Source of the DNA: Actinomadura violacea
GTDB taxonomy: Bacteria; Actinomycetota; Actinomycetes; Streptosporangiales; Streptosporangiaceae
Assembly: GCF_017573465.1 (NCBI RefSeq)
Contig: NZ_JAGEPF010000009.1
Coordinates: 1 to 64,000, forward strand
Direction of reading: 5' to 3'
DNA length: 64,000 nucleotides
How positions within the stretch are numbered: position 1 is the stretch's first letter; each line of letters opens with the position of its first letter. Positions 44,093 to 53,396 of the stretch are shown here, in pieces. A program made the translations under genes and the position numbers. The notes under the pieces are model-generated. The model was not told the DNA's origin. It worked only from the letters and a program-made list of their open reading frames with translations, and searched no databases.

Positions 44093-44811
44093 CAGGCCTC
44101 GGACGGGGCGGGGTTCGGTTTGAGGGAGTCCTGGACGTCCTGGACGGCATGCACGGCCTTCGCCTCGGCGGCCTCGATGACGTCGGCGACGGGCGTGATC
44201 CCGACGGTGCGCCGCCGTTCGCGCAGCAGCAGGACGCCGCCGATGAGCGCGCCGCTCAGCATGGCCACCAGGTGCCCGACGGCGGCGACCTCCAGCGAGA
44301 ACAGGCCCTCGAACAGGAACGGCAGCAGCGACGCCCAGGCGGCGAAGGCCAGCAGCCGGCGGATCCGGCCCCGGCCGTAGAGGATCGCCGCGACGAGCGC
44401 GGCGCACAGCACATAGGACGGGCCGACGTCGGAGATCGTCCGGACCGAGTCCGACAGCAGGCCGGCCTCCAGCCGCACGAACGCGATGCCCTGGCTGATC
44501 AGCGTGCCGGTGACGTGCGAGACCGCGACCAGCACGATCGCGCGCAGGTTGCCGAACCGGCGGACCACCGGGAACAGCCCGAGGACCGCGACGACCAGCA
44601 GCGCGGCCTGCGACCCCTCGGCGACGAACGCCGAGGCGACCATCGTGCCGACCGGGTCGACCGCGAGGTTCGACAGGTTGGTGCTGGTCCAGGCCACGAC
44701 GGCGCGCTGGGCCGCGGGCGGCAGCAGGAAGACCTGCACCAGCCACATCGCCGCGAACAGGCCCAGGAACGTCAACGGCATCGGATACCGCTTGATAAAC
44801 CCGCCCATCAT
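44092..44811 (-). CDS. Rhomboid-like membrane protein
   Basis: 239 residues from ATG 44811 (a second ATG follows at 44808; a longer frame to 45009 overlaps the neighbouring gene's leader). About six transmembrane helices. The core resembles rhomboid proteases: SDVGPSYVLCAALVA, a GxSx motif, and a His in AAVGHLVAMLSGALIGG four helices later, so the Ser/His dyad may be intact, though the wider context differs from canonical rhomboids. The C-terminal 40 residues are an acidic cytoplasmic tail. Predicted intramembrane protease or pseudo-protease. Confidence 0.7.
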   Translation of the reverse strand: MMGGFIKRYPMPLTFLGLFAAMWLVQVFLLPPAAQRAVVAWTSTNLSNLAVDPVGTMVASAFVAEGSQAALLVVAVLGLFPVVRRFGNLRAIVLVAVSHVTGTLISQGIAFVRLEAGLLSDSVRTISDVGPSYVLCAALVAAILYGRGRIRRLLAFAAWASLLPFLFEGLFSLEVAAVGHLVAMLSGALIGGVLLLRERRRTVGITPVADVIEAAEAKAVHAVQDVQDSLKPNPAPSEA

Positions 44812-45028
44812 CCCGGCAAGCCTAGGTGCTCCAGTGGTGTCAGCGGCCCGATACCCCTGAAGCTCACAGGAAAACGACGGCTTCTCCAAGGTCCCTCCTT
44901 GCCCGCGGGTACGGGCGCCGCGGGCACCTGGTTCGATGCCCGCGAGGGCGCCGGGGTTCGGCACGGCGACGCGGTGCGCCGTCCCTGGGCGACAGGTGGG
45001 ACGGCGCACCGCGGGTCATCGGTGCAGG

Positions 45029-46651
45029 TCAGACGGCGGCGGCAGCGTCCACCGGGGTGCTGCCGCGGCGGACGAGCAGGGCCGCGAGCACCGCGACGAC
45101 GGCGACCGCGCCGGCGACCGTCAGCGAGGTCTGGAAGCCGTCCATGAACGCCAGGTGGCTGCCGGTGGTGATGGCCTTCGCGGCGGGCTCCGGCGTGCCG
45201 GGCGGGACGGGCGCGACGCCCTGGGCGACCAGCCCGCCGGTGCCGGACAGCTTCTGCGCGGCGCCGCCGGGGACGCCGGACTCGGTGAGCCGCCCGACCA
45301 GGACGTCCCCGACCTTCGTCGACAGCAGGACGCCGAGGACGGAGGTGCCGAGGACGCCGCCGAGCTGCGACGCGGTCTGCTGGAGGCCGCCGGCGACGCC
45401 GGCGAGGTGCGCCGGGGCGTTGCCGACGATGGCCTCGGTGCCGGCGACGATGACCATCCCGAACGCCAGCCCGACGAGGACGAACCACGGCCACAGCTGC
45501 ACGTACGGGGCGTCCACGCCGACGCGGGACAGGCCGAACAGCGCGGCCGCGGTGAACCCCATGCCGAGGGCGAGGGGCAGCCGCGGCCCGAACCGGCTGG
45601 TGAGCGCGCCCGCGATCGGCGAGGCGACGATGAAGATCCCGGTCATCGGCAGCATCCGGACGCCGGCCTCGACCGGGCTCATCCCGTGCACCTGCTGCAG
45701 GTAGAGGGTGATGAAGAAGATCGTCCCGAACATCCCGAAGAAGCCGAGGACGATCAGCCCGGTCGCGGCCGACAGCGACACCGAGCGGAACAGCGACAGC
45801 GGCAGCAGCGGGCGCTCGACGCGCAGCTCGTTCCAGACGAACGCGGCGAACAGCACGACGGACACGGCGAACGACACCAGCGGGGTGGCGTGCCCGAACC
45901 CGTGCTCGCCGGCCTTGATCAGGCCCCAGACCAGCGCGAACAGCGCGCCGGTCAGCAGTGCGACGCCGGGCAGGTCGAAGGAGCCGGACGCCTCCTCGGC
46001 CTTGGACTCGCGGATCACCCACAGGCCGACCAGCAGCGCGACCAGGCCGAGCGGGGCGTTGAGGAAGAACACCGACTCCCAGTTGACGTTCTCGACGAGC
46101 AGGCCGGCGACGATCGGGCCGCCCGCGATGGAGATGCCGACGGTGGAGCCCCAGATGCCGATGGCGGCGTTGAGCCTGTCGGCGGGGAAGGTGTTGCGCA
46201 GGATGGCGAGGCTCGCGGGCTGCAGGAGCGCCCCCGCGAAGCCCTGCACGACCCGCCAGAAGATCACCATGCCGAGCCCGCCGGACAGCCCGATCGCCAG
46301 CGAGGCGACGGCGAAGCCGACCACGCCGGCGAGGAAGGTGCGCTTGCGGCCGAACCGGTCGGCGATCTTGCCGGCCGGGATCAGCGTGACGGCGAGGGCG
46401 AGCAGGTAGGCGTTGGTCACCCACTGCAGGCCGGACAGCGACGCGCCGAGGTCCTTGGCGATCGCGGGGTTGGCGATGGAGACGACGGTGGCGTCCAGGC
46501 CGACCATCATCACGCCGAGCGCGACGGCGACGAGGGTGAGCCAGGGATGCCCGTGGCCGGGGCGGGCGGGGCGGCCGCGCGCCTGGTCGCGGGGCCGGAT
46601 GCGGCGGGACGCGCCGGGGTCGAGCACCTCGGCGCCGTGGGGCTGGGACAT
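45029..46651 (-). CDS. DHA2-family MFS drug transporter (EmrB/QacA type)
   Basis: 540 residues from ATG 46651, about 14 transmembrane helices. Motif A region GKIADRFGRKRTFLAGV after helix 2 and motif C-like GGPIVAGLLVENVNWESVFFLNAPLG are typical of multidrug efflux pumps; an Asp in MMVGLDATVVSIANPAI sits in helix 1. Proton-driven export of a toxic compound is likely. Divergent from a TetR repressor with a palindromic site TGTCATGGGATGACA between them, so it is probably induced by its substrate through that regulator. Confidence 0.93.
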   Translation of the reverse strand: MSQPHGAEVLDPGASRRIRPRDQARGRPARPGHGHPWLTLVAVALGVMMVGLDATVVSIANPAIAKDLGASLSGLQWVTNAYLLALAVTLIPAGKIADRFGRKRTFLAGVVGFAVASLAIGLSGGLGMVIFWRVVQGFAGALLQPASLAILRNTFPADRLNAAIGIWGSTVGISIAGGPIVAGLLVENVNWESVFFLNAPLGLVALLVGLWVIRESKAEEASGSFDLPGVALLTGALFALVWGLIKAGEHGFGHATPLVSFAVSVVLFAAFVWNELRVERPLLPLSLFRSVSLSAATGLIVLGFFGMFGTIFFITLYLQQVHGMSPVEAGVRMLPMTGIFIVASPIAGALTSRFGPRLPLALGMGFTAAALFGLSRVGVDAPYVQLWPWFVLVGLAFGMVIVAGTEAIVGNAPAHLAGVAGGLQQTASQLGGVLGTSVLGVLLSTKVGDVLVGRLTESGVPGGAAQKLSGTGGLVAQGVAPVPPGTPEPAAKAITTGSHLAFMDGFQTSLTVAGAVAVVAVLAALLVRRGSTPVDAAAAV

Positions 46652-46687
46652 GGACGGGCCTCCGTAGCGACGTTGAGGGCTCCAAAC

Positions 46688-46702
46688 TGTCATGGGATGA
46701 CA
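46688..46702. promoter_or_regulatory. TetR operator
   Basis: TGTCAT-GGG-ATGACA, perfect 6-bp arms, in the gap between the divergent MFS and TetR genes. Confidence 0.6.
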
Positions 46703-46771
46703 CTTGTCGTCAAATGCCTCTGGTCATACACGGACATGATTCAGATCACGACAACAGTCGGCCGCCGTCAC

Positions 46772-46800
46772 TTGGCGTCGGGTCCGCGCGTCGTTACACT
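46772..46800 (+). promoter_or_regulatory. Promoter of the TetR gene
   Basis: TTGGCG (46772-46777), 17-base spacer, TACACT (46795-46800), then 6 bases to ATG 46807, predicting a leaderless transcript. Confidence 0.6.
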
Positions 46801-46806
46801 TCGCAC

Positions 46807-47472
46807 ATGACCGCGACCGCCCCCGAGACCCGCCCGGGCACCGCCCCCGCGGGCCCCGGACCCCAGCCCCCGGGCCGGCGCGAACGCAAGAAGCAGCGCA
46901 CCCGTGAGGCGCTCGTCGACGCCGCGTTCACCCTCTTCGCCGAGAAGGGGTTCGACGCGACCACCGTCGAGGAGATCGCCGACGCCGTGGACGTCTCGTC
47001 CCGCACGTTCTTCCGCTACTTCGCCTCGAAAGAGGACGTCGCGCTCACCTTCCAGGAGGAGCAGACCCGCGCCGTGATGGCGGCGCTGGCCGAGCGCCCC
47101 CCGGACGAGCCGATCATGACCGCGCTGCGGCGCACCGTGGTGGAGATCGCCAGCGCCTGCGAGCGCGGCGAGCTCGGCTTCGACCCCGAGCGCTTCCAGT
47201 GCATGTTCAGCATGATGAGCGACAGCCCGGCCCTGATGGCGGGCAGCCTGGAGCACGCGCAGAAGAAGCAGCAGCTGCTCACCGCGATCATCGCCGAGCG
47301 GATGGACCTGGACCCCGCCACCGACATGCGCCCGCACGTGATCGCGTCCGCCGCCACCTGCGGCTTCCAGGCCGCCGCCGACGTCGCCCGGCGGCACGCC
47401 GGCGCGTTCGGCTCGCTGGCGGAGACCGTCGACAAGGCCTTCGAGATCCTGGAGAACGGCCTCAACACCTAG
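46807..47472 (+). CDS. TetR-family repressor of the MFS exporter
   Basis: 221 residues from ATG 46807 (an upstream frame is not supported). N-terminal helix-turn-helix (TREALVDAAFTLFAEKGFDATTVEEIADAV, recognition helix VDVSSRTFFRYF), preceded by a Pro/Gly-rich 25-residue tail and followed by a ligand-binding helical domain. Divergent MFS gene and the palindrome at 46688-46702 make it a local drug-responsive repressor. Leaderless by promoter geometry. Confidence 0.9.
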   Translation: MTATAPETRPGTAPAGPGPQPPGRRERKKQRTREALVDAAFTLFAEKGFDATTVEEIADAVDVSSRTFFRYFASKEDVALTFQEEQTRAVMAALAERPPDEPIMTALRRTVVEIASACERGELGFDPERFQCMFSMMSDSPALMAGSLEHAQKKQQLLTAIIAERMDLDPATDMRPHVIASAATCGFQAAADVARRHAGAFGSLAETVDKAFEILENGLNT

Positions 47473-47549
47473 CGCCCGCGGCCCGCCCCGGTGTGGTCCC
47501 GGGGCGGGCGGGTACCGCCTCCCGAGGACGGCTCGGAGAGGAGGCGACC

Positions 47550-48962
47550 ATGGCGCTCGAACATCCCCGGCACGACGGCCGCGGCGACCGTGACCTGCAG
47601 GTCAACCCCATCTTCAGCCGGGAGCCCGTCAACGTGCCCCGGTACGCGCTGCCGCGCCGCGAGATGGAGCCCGGCACCGCCTACCAGCTCGTCCACGACG
47701 AGCTGATGCTGGACGGCAACGCGCGGCTGAACCTCGCCACGTTCGTCTCCACGTGGGCCGAGCCGGAGGCGCTGCGGCTGATGGCCGAGTGCGCCGAGAA
47801 GAACATGATCGACAAGGACGAGTACCCGCAGACGGCGGAGCTGGAGATGCGCTGCGTCCACATGCTCGCCCGGCTATGGCACGCCCCGGACCCCAAGCAC
47901 GCCGTCGGCTGCTCCACGACGGGGTCCAGCGAGGCGGCGATGCTCGGCGGCCTCGCCCTGAAGCGCCGCTGGCAGAAGAAGGGCCTGAAGGGCCGGCCCA
48001 ACATCGTGATGGGGATCAACGTCCAGATCTGCTGGGAGAAGTTCGCCGACTACTTCGAGGTCGAGCCCCGCTACGTGCCGATGGAGGGCGACCGCTACCA
48101 CCTCGGCGCCGCCGAGGCCGTTGCGCTGTGCGACGAGAACACCATCGGGGTCGTCGCCATCCTCGGGTCCACGTTCGACGGCAGCTACGAGCCGGTCGCC
48201 GAGATCTGCGCGGCGCTCGACGACCTGCACGAGCGCACCGGGATCGACGTCCCCGTCCATGTGGACGGGGCGTCCGGAGGGATGATCGCCCCGTTCCTCG
48301 ACCCGGACCTGACCTGGGACTTCCGGCTGCCCCGCGTCGCGTCGATCAACACGTCCGGGCACAAGTACGGCCTGGTCATGCCGGGCGTCGGCTGGGCCCT
48401 GTGGCGCGACCGGGAAGCCCTCCCGGACGACCTGGTCTTCCACGTCAACTACCTCGGCGGCGACATGCCGACGTTCGCGCTGAACTTCTCCCGCCCCGGC
48501 GCGCAGGTCATCGCGCAGTACTACAACTTCCTGCGGCTCGGCTTCGAGGGGTACCGCCGCGTCCAGCAGACCTGCCGCGACGTCGCCAAGCGGCTCGCCG
48601 CGGAGATCGCCAAGCTCGGGCCGTTCGAGCTGCTCACCGACGGGTCCGACATCCCGGTCTTCGCCGTGCGGGCCGGGGACGGCGCCGAGTTCAACGTCTT
48701 CGACGTCTCCGCCGCGCTCCGCGAGCACGGCTGGCTCGTCCCCGCCTACACCTTCCCGGCGAACCGGCAGGACCTCGCCGTGCTGCGCATCGTCGTCCGC
48801 AACGGCTTCAGCCACGACCTCGCCGACCTGCTGCTGGACCAGCTGCGCCGCGCGCTTCCCCGGCTCAACACCCAGCCGCCTCCGCACCGGACGGCCGACG
48901 ACTCCGGCGGCTTCGCCCACGGCGCCGAGACCAAGAACCCGACGACCCCGGGCCGCCGCTGA
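47550..48962 (+). CDS. gadB: Glutamate decarboxylase
   Basis: 470 residues, PLP enzyme converting glutamate to GABA and CO2, consuming a proton. ATG 47550 has GGAGAGGAGGCGACC upstream. Family blocks: N-terminal [30 protein letters not shown] (PLP phosphate), [16 protein letters not shown], and the PLP lysine in [14 protein letters not shown] near residue 272. C-terminal calmodulin-type tail absent, as expected in bacteria. Role in acid tolerance or GABA metabolism; no antiporter gene is adjacent. It lies 77 bases after the TetR gene, perhaps independently promoted. Confidence 0.94.
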   Translation: MALEHPRHDGRGDRDLQVNPIFSREPVNVPRYALPRREMEPGTAYQLVHDELMLDGNARLNLATFVSTWAEPEALRLMAECAEKNMIDKDEYPQTAELEMRCVHMLARLWHAPDPKHAVGCSTTGSSEAAMLGGLALKRRWQKKGLKGRPNIVMGINVQICWEKFADYFEVEPRYVPMEGDRYHLGAAEAVALCDENTIGVVAILGSTFDGSYEPVAEICAALDDLHERTGIDVPVHVDGASGGMIAPFLDPDLTWDFRLPRVASINTSGHKYGLVMPGVGWALWRDREALPDDLVFHVNYLGGDMPTFALNFSRPGAQVIAQYYNFLRLGFEGYRRVQQTCRDVAKRLAAEIAKLGPFELLTDGSDIPVFAVRAGDGAEFNVFDVSAALREHGWLVPAYTFPANRQDLAVLRIVVRNGFSHDLADLLLDQLRRALPRLNTQPPPHRTADDSGGFAHGAETKNPTTPGRR

Positions 48963-48965
48963 GGC

Positions 48966-50204
48966 TCACCAGCCGACGGGCAGCTCCTTCGGCCGCCGGA
49001 CGAACCGCTCGGCATGCCACGGCACCTCTCCGGCCGGCACCGCGAGACGCAACCCGGGCAGCCGCGTGACCAGCGCGGACAGCGCGACCTGCAGTTCCAT
49101 CCTGGCGAGCGCCGCGCCCAGGCACCGGTGCAGCCCGTGCCCGAACGCGATGTGCGGGTTGCCCTCGCGCGCGATGTCCATCGTGTCGGCCTCGGGGAAC
49201 GCCGCCGCGTCCCGGTTGGCGGCGGCCAGCTCCACCAGGACCTGGTCCCCCGGCTTCAGCAGGACGCCGCCGAGCTCGACCTCCTCCAGGACGAACCGCG
49301 TCAGCGACCCCTGGGCGATCAGCGGCACGCACCGCAGCAGCTCCTCGACCGCCGTGGGCACCAGCCCCGGATCGGCCGCGATCCGCGCGTAGTCGCCGCT
49401 CTCCAGCAGCAGGAAGACGAAGTTCGGGACCTGCGAGGCGGTCGTCTCGAACCCGGCGATCAGCATGGCGCGGACGAGGTTGTTCACCTCCTCCTCGCTG
49501 AGGCGGTCGCCCTCGATCCGCTCGCGCACCAGCGACCCGATCAGGTCGCCCGTCGGATGCCGCTCCCGCTCCGCCGCCAGCTCCGCCAGGTAGCCGTTCA
49601 TCTCGTCGATGTCGGCGCCGATCTCCGCCACGGGCCGGTCGGCGGTGCTGAGCAGCGAGTCCGCCCATGCGGTGAACCGGGCCCGGTCGGCGACCGGGAC
49701 GCCGAGCAGGTCGCAGATGACCTGGATCGGCAGCGGCAGCCCGAACCCCTCGACGAGGTCCGCCGGAGAGCCCGCCGCGATCATCGCGTCGAGCAGCCGC
49801 GCGGCGATCCGCTCGGTGCCCGGCCGCAGCTCCTCCACCCTTCGCGGCGTGAACGTCCGGTACACGAACCGGCGCAGCCGGGTGTGGTCGGGCGGGTCCT
49901 CGCTGAGCAGCGTCCGGCTGGTCGGGTCGGCCGGCGTCATCCCGGCGATGCGGTCGGCCGGGATGCCGGCGCGCTCGTGGTCGCGTCCGAACACGGGACT
50001 GCTCAGGACGGTGCGGGCGTCCTCGTACCGCGTGACGAGCCACGCCGGAGCCCCGTACCCGAGCCGGACCCGGACGGGCGCACCACCGGCCCGCACGTCC
50101 GCGAGCAGCGGCGACGGCCGGAGGGCATGATCGGCCGGGAACGGGAATTCCGGAAGCTTCTGCACGGCTACCCCAAAGGTGACGCATCGGGAGATTTCTG
50201 CCAT
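48966..50204 (-). CDS. Cytochrome P450
   Basis: 412 residues from ATG 50204. Heme-ligand motif FGHGLHRCLGAALARME (Cys near residue 355), I-helix oxygen-activation AGFETTASQ, ExxR in EELLR, and typical LSEDPPDHTRLRRFV. Bacterial class I enzyme needing a ferredoxin/reductase, not encoded nearby. Substrate unknown; the sequence resembles actinobacterial CYP105/107-like hydroxylases only in a general way. Converges on gadB with 3 bases between stops. Start has no clear ribosome site; internal GTG at the VAVQKLPEF region is an alternative. Confidence 0.92.
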   Translation of the reverse strand: MAEISRCVTFGVAVQKLPEFPFPADHALRPSPLLADVRAGGAPVRVRLGYGAPAWLVTRYEDARTVLSSPVFGRDHERAGIPADRIAGMTPADPTSRTLLSEDPPDHTRLRRFVYRTFTPRRVEELRPGTERIAARLLDAMIAAGSPADLVEGFGLPLPIQVICDLLGVPVADRARFTAWADSLLSTADRPVAEIGADIDEMNGYLAELAAERERHPTGDLIGSLVRERIEGDRLSEEEVNNLVRAMLIAGFETTASQVPNFVFLLLESGDYARIAADPGLVPTAVEELLRCVPLIAQGSLTRFVLEEVELGGVLLKPGDQVLVELAAANRDAAAFPEADTMDIAREGNPHIAFGHGLHRCLGAALARMELQVALSALVTRLPGLRLAVPAGEVPWHAERFVRRPKELPVGW

Positions 50205-50577
50205 GCCGATCGTCGCCCCGGATCCCCTTTCCCAACATCACCGAAATGCCACGAAAATCTGGCCGCTCCACCAGCGCCCCCTACCCCGACCAGGCATTAC
50301 GGCACCAAAAAACCATCATTCAGGGGCCGCAGATAGAGCCACGAAAGAACAATGCCCAACCCACCACCCGGAAGAACAAACGATCCTCGCACGACACCCC
50401 CGCCAGGCAATCGACCCACCTCATATTCAGCCCCCTGACCCACCGTTCGGCGGTCATGCCACACGAGATAAGTCGGCCCGATGACCGATCGCCCACACCT
50501 TCAGCGAGGACCCCCGACCACCGAAGAACCGACGAGATCGTTCTGTACCTGACCGACTCCTCCGGCAGGCGCTGTGC
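50205..50577. other. 373-base gap, no gene recognised
   Basis: Composition is clearly less GC-rich and rich in CA/CC runs than flanking genes. Overlapping plus-strand frames exist (for example 50246-50626) but are Arg/Pro/Thr-rich, lack ribosome sites and run through the neighbouring minus-strand gene, so I do not call them. No strong hairpin or repeat seen. It marks the start of the accessory stretch. Confidence 0.5.
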
Positions 50578-50961
50578 TCAGACGCCGATGGTTCGGCCAG
50601 TGTCGGGGACGTCCGTGACCATGTAGACGCCGGGCAATTCGCGGAGGTGCGCCTTGAGGGTGTCGCGATCGGCGCCCGGGCGCAGTTTCACCAGATACGC
50701 CTCAGGGTGCATGTCGCCCCACGGGTGCCGGCCCTTGAACCACCGAGGCAGTTCCTCGGGTGAAGCGTCGTAGTCCACTGCGACCTGCGGCATCGACACC
50801 ACGCGCCGTTGGATTTCGGCTTTCGTCGATGGCGAGTCGCTCGGATCCAGGATGGCCGCGATCAGGCCGTTGTGCGCGGGCTTGTTCACGGCCCGGAAAA
50901 CGAGGTATCCGCCGACGCCCACGACGCTCACGGCGAGGCAGGCCGCAAAGATGAACAACAC
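50578..50961 (-). CDS. Orphan membrane-anchored FtsX extracellular-type domain
   Basis: 127 residues from GTG 50961. One N-terminal transmembrane helix (residues 2-22, LFIFAACLAVSVVGVGGYLVF), then a domain whose layout matches the FtsX extracellular domain: EIQRRVVSMPQVAVDYDASPEEL (the PxVxxVxYxS pattern), WFKGRHPWGD, EAYLVKLRPGADRDTLKAHL, ELPGVYMVTDVPD. It lacks the FtsX permease helices, so it could interact with peptidoglycan amidases or FtsX partners on its own. No ribosome site is clear. Function inferred only. Confidence 0.62.
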   Translation of the reverse strand: MLFIFAACLAVSVVGVGGYLVFRAVNKPAHNGLIAAILDPSDSPSTKAEIQRRVVSMPQVAVDYDASPEELPRWFKGRHPWGDMHPEAYLVKLRPGADRDTLKAHLRELPGVYMVTDVPDTGRTIGV

Positions 50962-51105
50962 TTGGGCGCCGTCCTTGGGCGGGCCACGGTGACGCGGCCA
51001 CCAGCGCCGGATACCGGACCAACAAGATCAAGTCACACGTACTGACCTATATGCTGACCTGCGCAGACTTCGCGCAGCAGGATCGATCAGGGTGACGGGA
51101 CAGCG

Positions 51106-51531
51106 ATGCCGACTCACGAGTGGACCATGGCCGATGACGACTACGGCCCGCGTCGGCGCCCCAGGTGGAAGACCTTCTTGTTCATCGCCTTGGGTTCGGC
51201 AGGGCTCCTGGGACTGCTCGCCGTTCTCTACCTGACCGGTGCGCAAAAGGGGAGCGCCCAGTCCAGCCTTGGCCCGAAGAGCTACAGCACCCACGTCGAA
51301 TGCCAGGTGAACACGACCGGTTCGAAGAGCACGGTGACGATCAGCGGCACGATCACGGGCAACGCGACGCGCTACTCGGTCACCGTCGAGGTTCTGGACG
51401 CGGCGTCTCGGCAGCGGATCGGCCTTCAGACCTTCGAGGTTCAGGGCACGAACGCCTTCAGAGGAACCACCGCGGCGCAAGCCCCGATCGGGCACGGCGG
51501 CATCGAATGCAAGATCACCAAGGTCGCCTGA
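51106..51531 (+). CDS. Membrane-anchored small protein, unknown function
   Basis: 141 residues from ATG 51106 (a second in-frame ATG 51127 gives MADDDYGPRRRP). A basic cytoplasmic N terminus, one transmembrane helix at about 23-43 (TFLFIALGSAGLLGLLAVLYL), then a secreted beta-rich domain with two cysteines (HVECQVNTTG, GGIECKITK), rather like an FxLYD/bacterial Ig-like fold. Not recognised as a named family. No close ribosome site. Divergent from the FtsX-type gene. Confidence 0.6.
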   Translation: MPTHEWTMADDDYGPRRRPRWKTFLFIALGSAGLLGLLAVLYLTGAQKGSAQSSLGPKSYSTHVECQVNTTGSKSTVTISGTITGNATRYSVTVEVLDAASRQRIGLQTFEVQGTNAFRGTTAAQAPIGHGGIECKITKVA

Positions 51532-51609
51532 GACGTCGTCTCGCTCGGTGAGGCGGCGGAGCCGTTCAGCTCAAGCCATGGTCTTGGACGGGGAGACCGG
51601 ACCACCGCG

Positions 51610-52011
51610 ATGCCGTTCGCGTACGTCGCGATAACGTCTCCCGGCGTGACCGACACCAACATGCCCCGGACCAACCGAGACCTGCTCATTTGTGCTTGGG
51701 TCTGCGCGGTTCCGGCGGTGGGCGGCTTCCTCCTGGCGCTCGGCCTGATGCTCCTCCCGCCGTCCTTCGACAACGACGGAAGCTTCCAGCAGCCGATGTC
51801 GTGCGGTGTACCCGCGCTCTTCGACCGGGAGGCGTTCAACAAGCGGCAGTACGGCTCCGACGCCGGACCCGACGAACTCGGCACGTCCGGATGCGCCGCG
51901 GCGGTCTCCGCCCGGGAGCACAAGGCGGTCGGCGCCCTGGCCGTGGGCACCCCGCTCGGCCTGCTCGCCCTGACCCTTCACCTGCACCGCCGCACAACCC
52001 CGGCCCCCTAG
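51610..52011 (+). CDS. Small membrane protein, unknown function
   Basis: 133 residues from ATG 51610; GTG 51646 is an alternative start 8 bases after a TAACGT. Two transmembrane helices (about 26-50, LLICAWVCAVPAVGGFLLALGLMLL, and 108-123) with a loop containing two conserved-looking cysteines (QPMSCGVPALFD, GTSGCAAAV). No family recognised. Same direction and about 80 bases from the previous small membrane protein. Confidence 0.55.
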   Translation: MPFAYVAITSPGVTDTNMPRTNRDLLICAWVCAVPAVGGFLLALGLMLLPPSFDNDGSFQQPMSCGVPALFDREAFNKRQYGSDAGPDELGTSGCAAAVSAREHKAVGALAVGTPLGLLALTLHLHRRTTPAP

Positions 52012-52114
52012 ACACCAGGCCGGCGTTCAACAGGCGCGGCTCCGGTCGTCGCCGCCACCAGGCGTCCGGTGGACGAACGCCCAGCCGCCACAGCTCGGCG
52101 ATCTGATGCTCGTC

Positions 52115-52330
52115 TCAGCGCGCTTCGTCGAAGTCGTACGTCCCCTGCTTGATCTCCGACACCAAGGCCGCCCACGCACCCGGCCCCAGGCTGAGAAAGC
52201 CGCCGTCGGGGTTCTTGGAGTCCCGGACGAGGCGGTGAGAGCCGGAAACGCACGCCTCGACACAGCCGTTGGCTCCTTCGCTGTGACTGCTCTTCCGAAA
52301 GATCGCCCGGTCGAGGGGGAGATCGGACAC
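52115..52330 (-). CDS. DUF397 small regulatory protein
   Basis: 71 residues: AIFRKSSHSEGANGCVEACV and VRDSKNPDGGFLSLGPGAWAALVSEI are diagnostic of DUF397, a family of small actinobacterial proteins that accompany XRE/DUF5753 regulators and HATPases (WhiJ/BldB-type modules). GTG 52330 start. Here it follows the XRE gene by 17 bases on the same strand. Acts probably as antagonist or effector of the partner regulator; mechanism not readable from sequence. Confidence 0.92.
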   Translation of the reverse strand: MSDLPLDRAIFRKSSHSEGANGCVEACVSGSHRLVRDSKNPDGGFLSLGPGAWAALVSEIKQGTYDFDEAR

Positions 52331-52347
52331 TATGCCCCTCCTGATAC

Positions 52348-53205
52348 CTATTGCCGTGCAAGCCGTTCGAGCATAGCCAGTGACTCCTCCGGGCTCAGAG
52401 CCATGGCCCCCATCTGCTCGAACGCCAAAGAGTAGGTGTGCACCTCCTTCTCGTCCTCGATGTACAGGGCGCTTGTCATGTTCTCGACGTAGACGACGTT
52501 CGGAGTGAAGCGTTCAGGAAATCCCATGATCGCGAAGCTGCCCACGACACCGGGGTGCCCACCGGCGGCCACGGGCATGATCTGGAACATCACATGCGGG
52601 AGGTCGGCCAGTTCGATGATGCGACGGTACTGAGCGCGCATCACATTGGGGCCGCCCATGGCGCGCGTGAGCGCCGTCTCGTCCAGAATCGTCCACAACC
52701 TGGCGGGCTGCTCGCGCTCCAGCCATGCCTTCTGCCGCGCCATGCGAGCCGAAACGCGCCTCTCGACCTCCGAGGTAGGAGAGAAGCGCATCAAGATCGA
52801 CTTGGTCACGTGGTAGGTGTAGTCGTCGGTCTGCATCAGACCGTGGACCAGGCCCAACGTGTAGGAGTTGAGCCATTCGGCCTCGGCTTCCAGGCCCATG
52901 TACGTCGCATAGTCGGTGGGCAGGCTGTTCTCGTAGCTGTCCCACCAACCGCGCTGTCGCGTCGTCCGCGAGAAGCCGACGAGAGCGTCGGAGCGTGGAC
53001 CGGCCACCCCGTAGAGGTCGAGCATCTGCTGCACCTCGGTCGGCGTGACCCGGCGAAGGGCGTTCTCGATCCGGGACAGCTTGGTCTTGCTCCACGCGAG
53101 CCGCCCGGCGGCCTCTTCGAGGTTCAACGGCGTGGTGTTCTCTCGCAGCCTGCGCAGCTCAGCGGCGAGGCGGCGTTCGCGAATGGTCGGGGGCCTGGCT
53201 GGCAT
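52348..53205 (-). CDS. XRE-family regulator with DUF5753 domain
   Basis: 285 residues from ATG 53205. N-terminal helix-turn-helix (about residues 8-65, ELRRLRENTTPLNLEEAAGR, then RLAWSKTKLSRIENALRRV) and a C-terminal DUF5753 domain (about 100-285; SYENSLPTDYATYMGLEAEA, DETALTRAMGG, FAIMGFP, VVYVENMTSALYIEDE). This architecture partners DUF397 proteins. Longer starts at 53241/53217 are possible. Upstream at 53397 a HATPase gene runs the other way, completing the three-gene module. Confidence 0.92.
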   Translation of the reverse strand: MPARPPTIRERRLAAELRRLRENTTPLNLEEAAGRLAWSKTKLSRIENALRRVTPTEVQQMLDLYGVAGPRSDALVGFSRTTRQRGWWDSYENSLPTDYATYMGLEAEAEWLNSYTLGLVHGLMQTDDYTYHVTKSILMRFSPTSEVERRVSARMARQKAWLEREQPARLWTILDETALTRAMGGPNVMRAQYRRIIELADLPHVMFQIMPVAAGGHPGVVGSFAIMGFPERFTPNVVYVENMTSALYIEDEKEVHTYSLAFEQMGAMALSPEESLAMLERLARQ

Positions 53206-53396
53206 GTGACCGAGCATGCCCGGTCCGTAGTCGGCCGACAAGCGGATCGCCGGAAGATCGCCAAAATGATCTCTGACTTCTTCCCTGAAACTGTTGCGGA
53301 TACGGAGGCTAGCAGCGCACTATGTGACCGAGATGACACTGACAGTGACTTCGGGTCGCTGTCGGCGACCGTAGAACCTGCAGAAGGCGGGATCCG

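Noticed and set aside
50246..50626. 126-codon plus-strand frame in the low-GC gap
   Set aside because: Arg/Pro/Thr/Ser-rich, lacks a start signal and overlaps the minus-strand FtsX-type gene.
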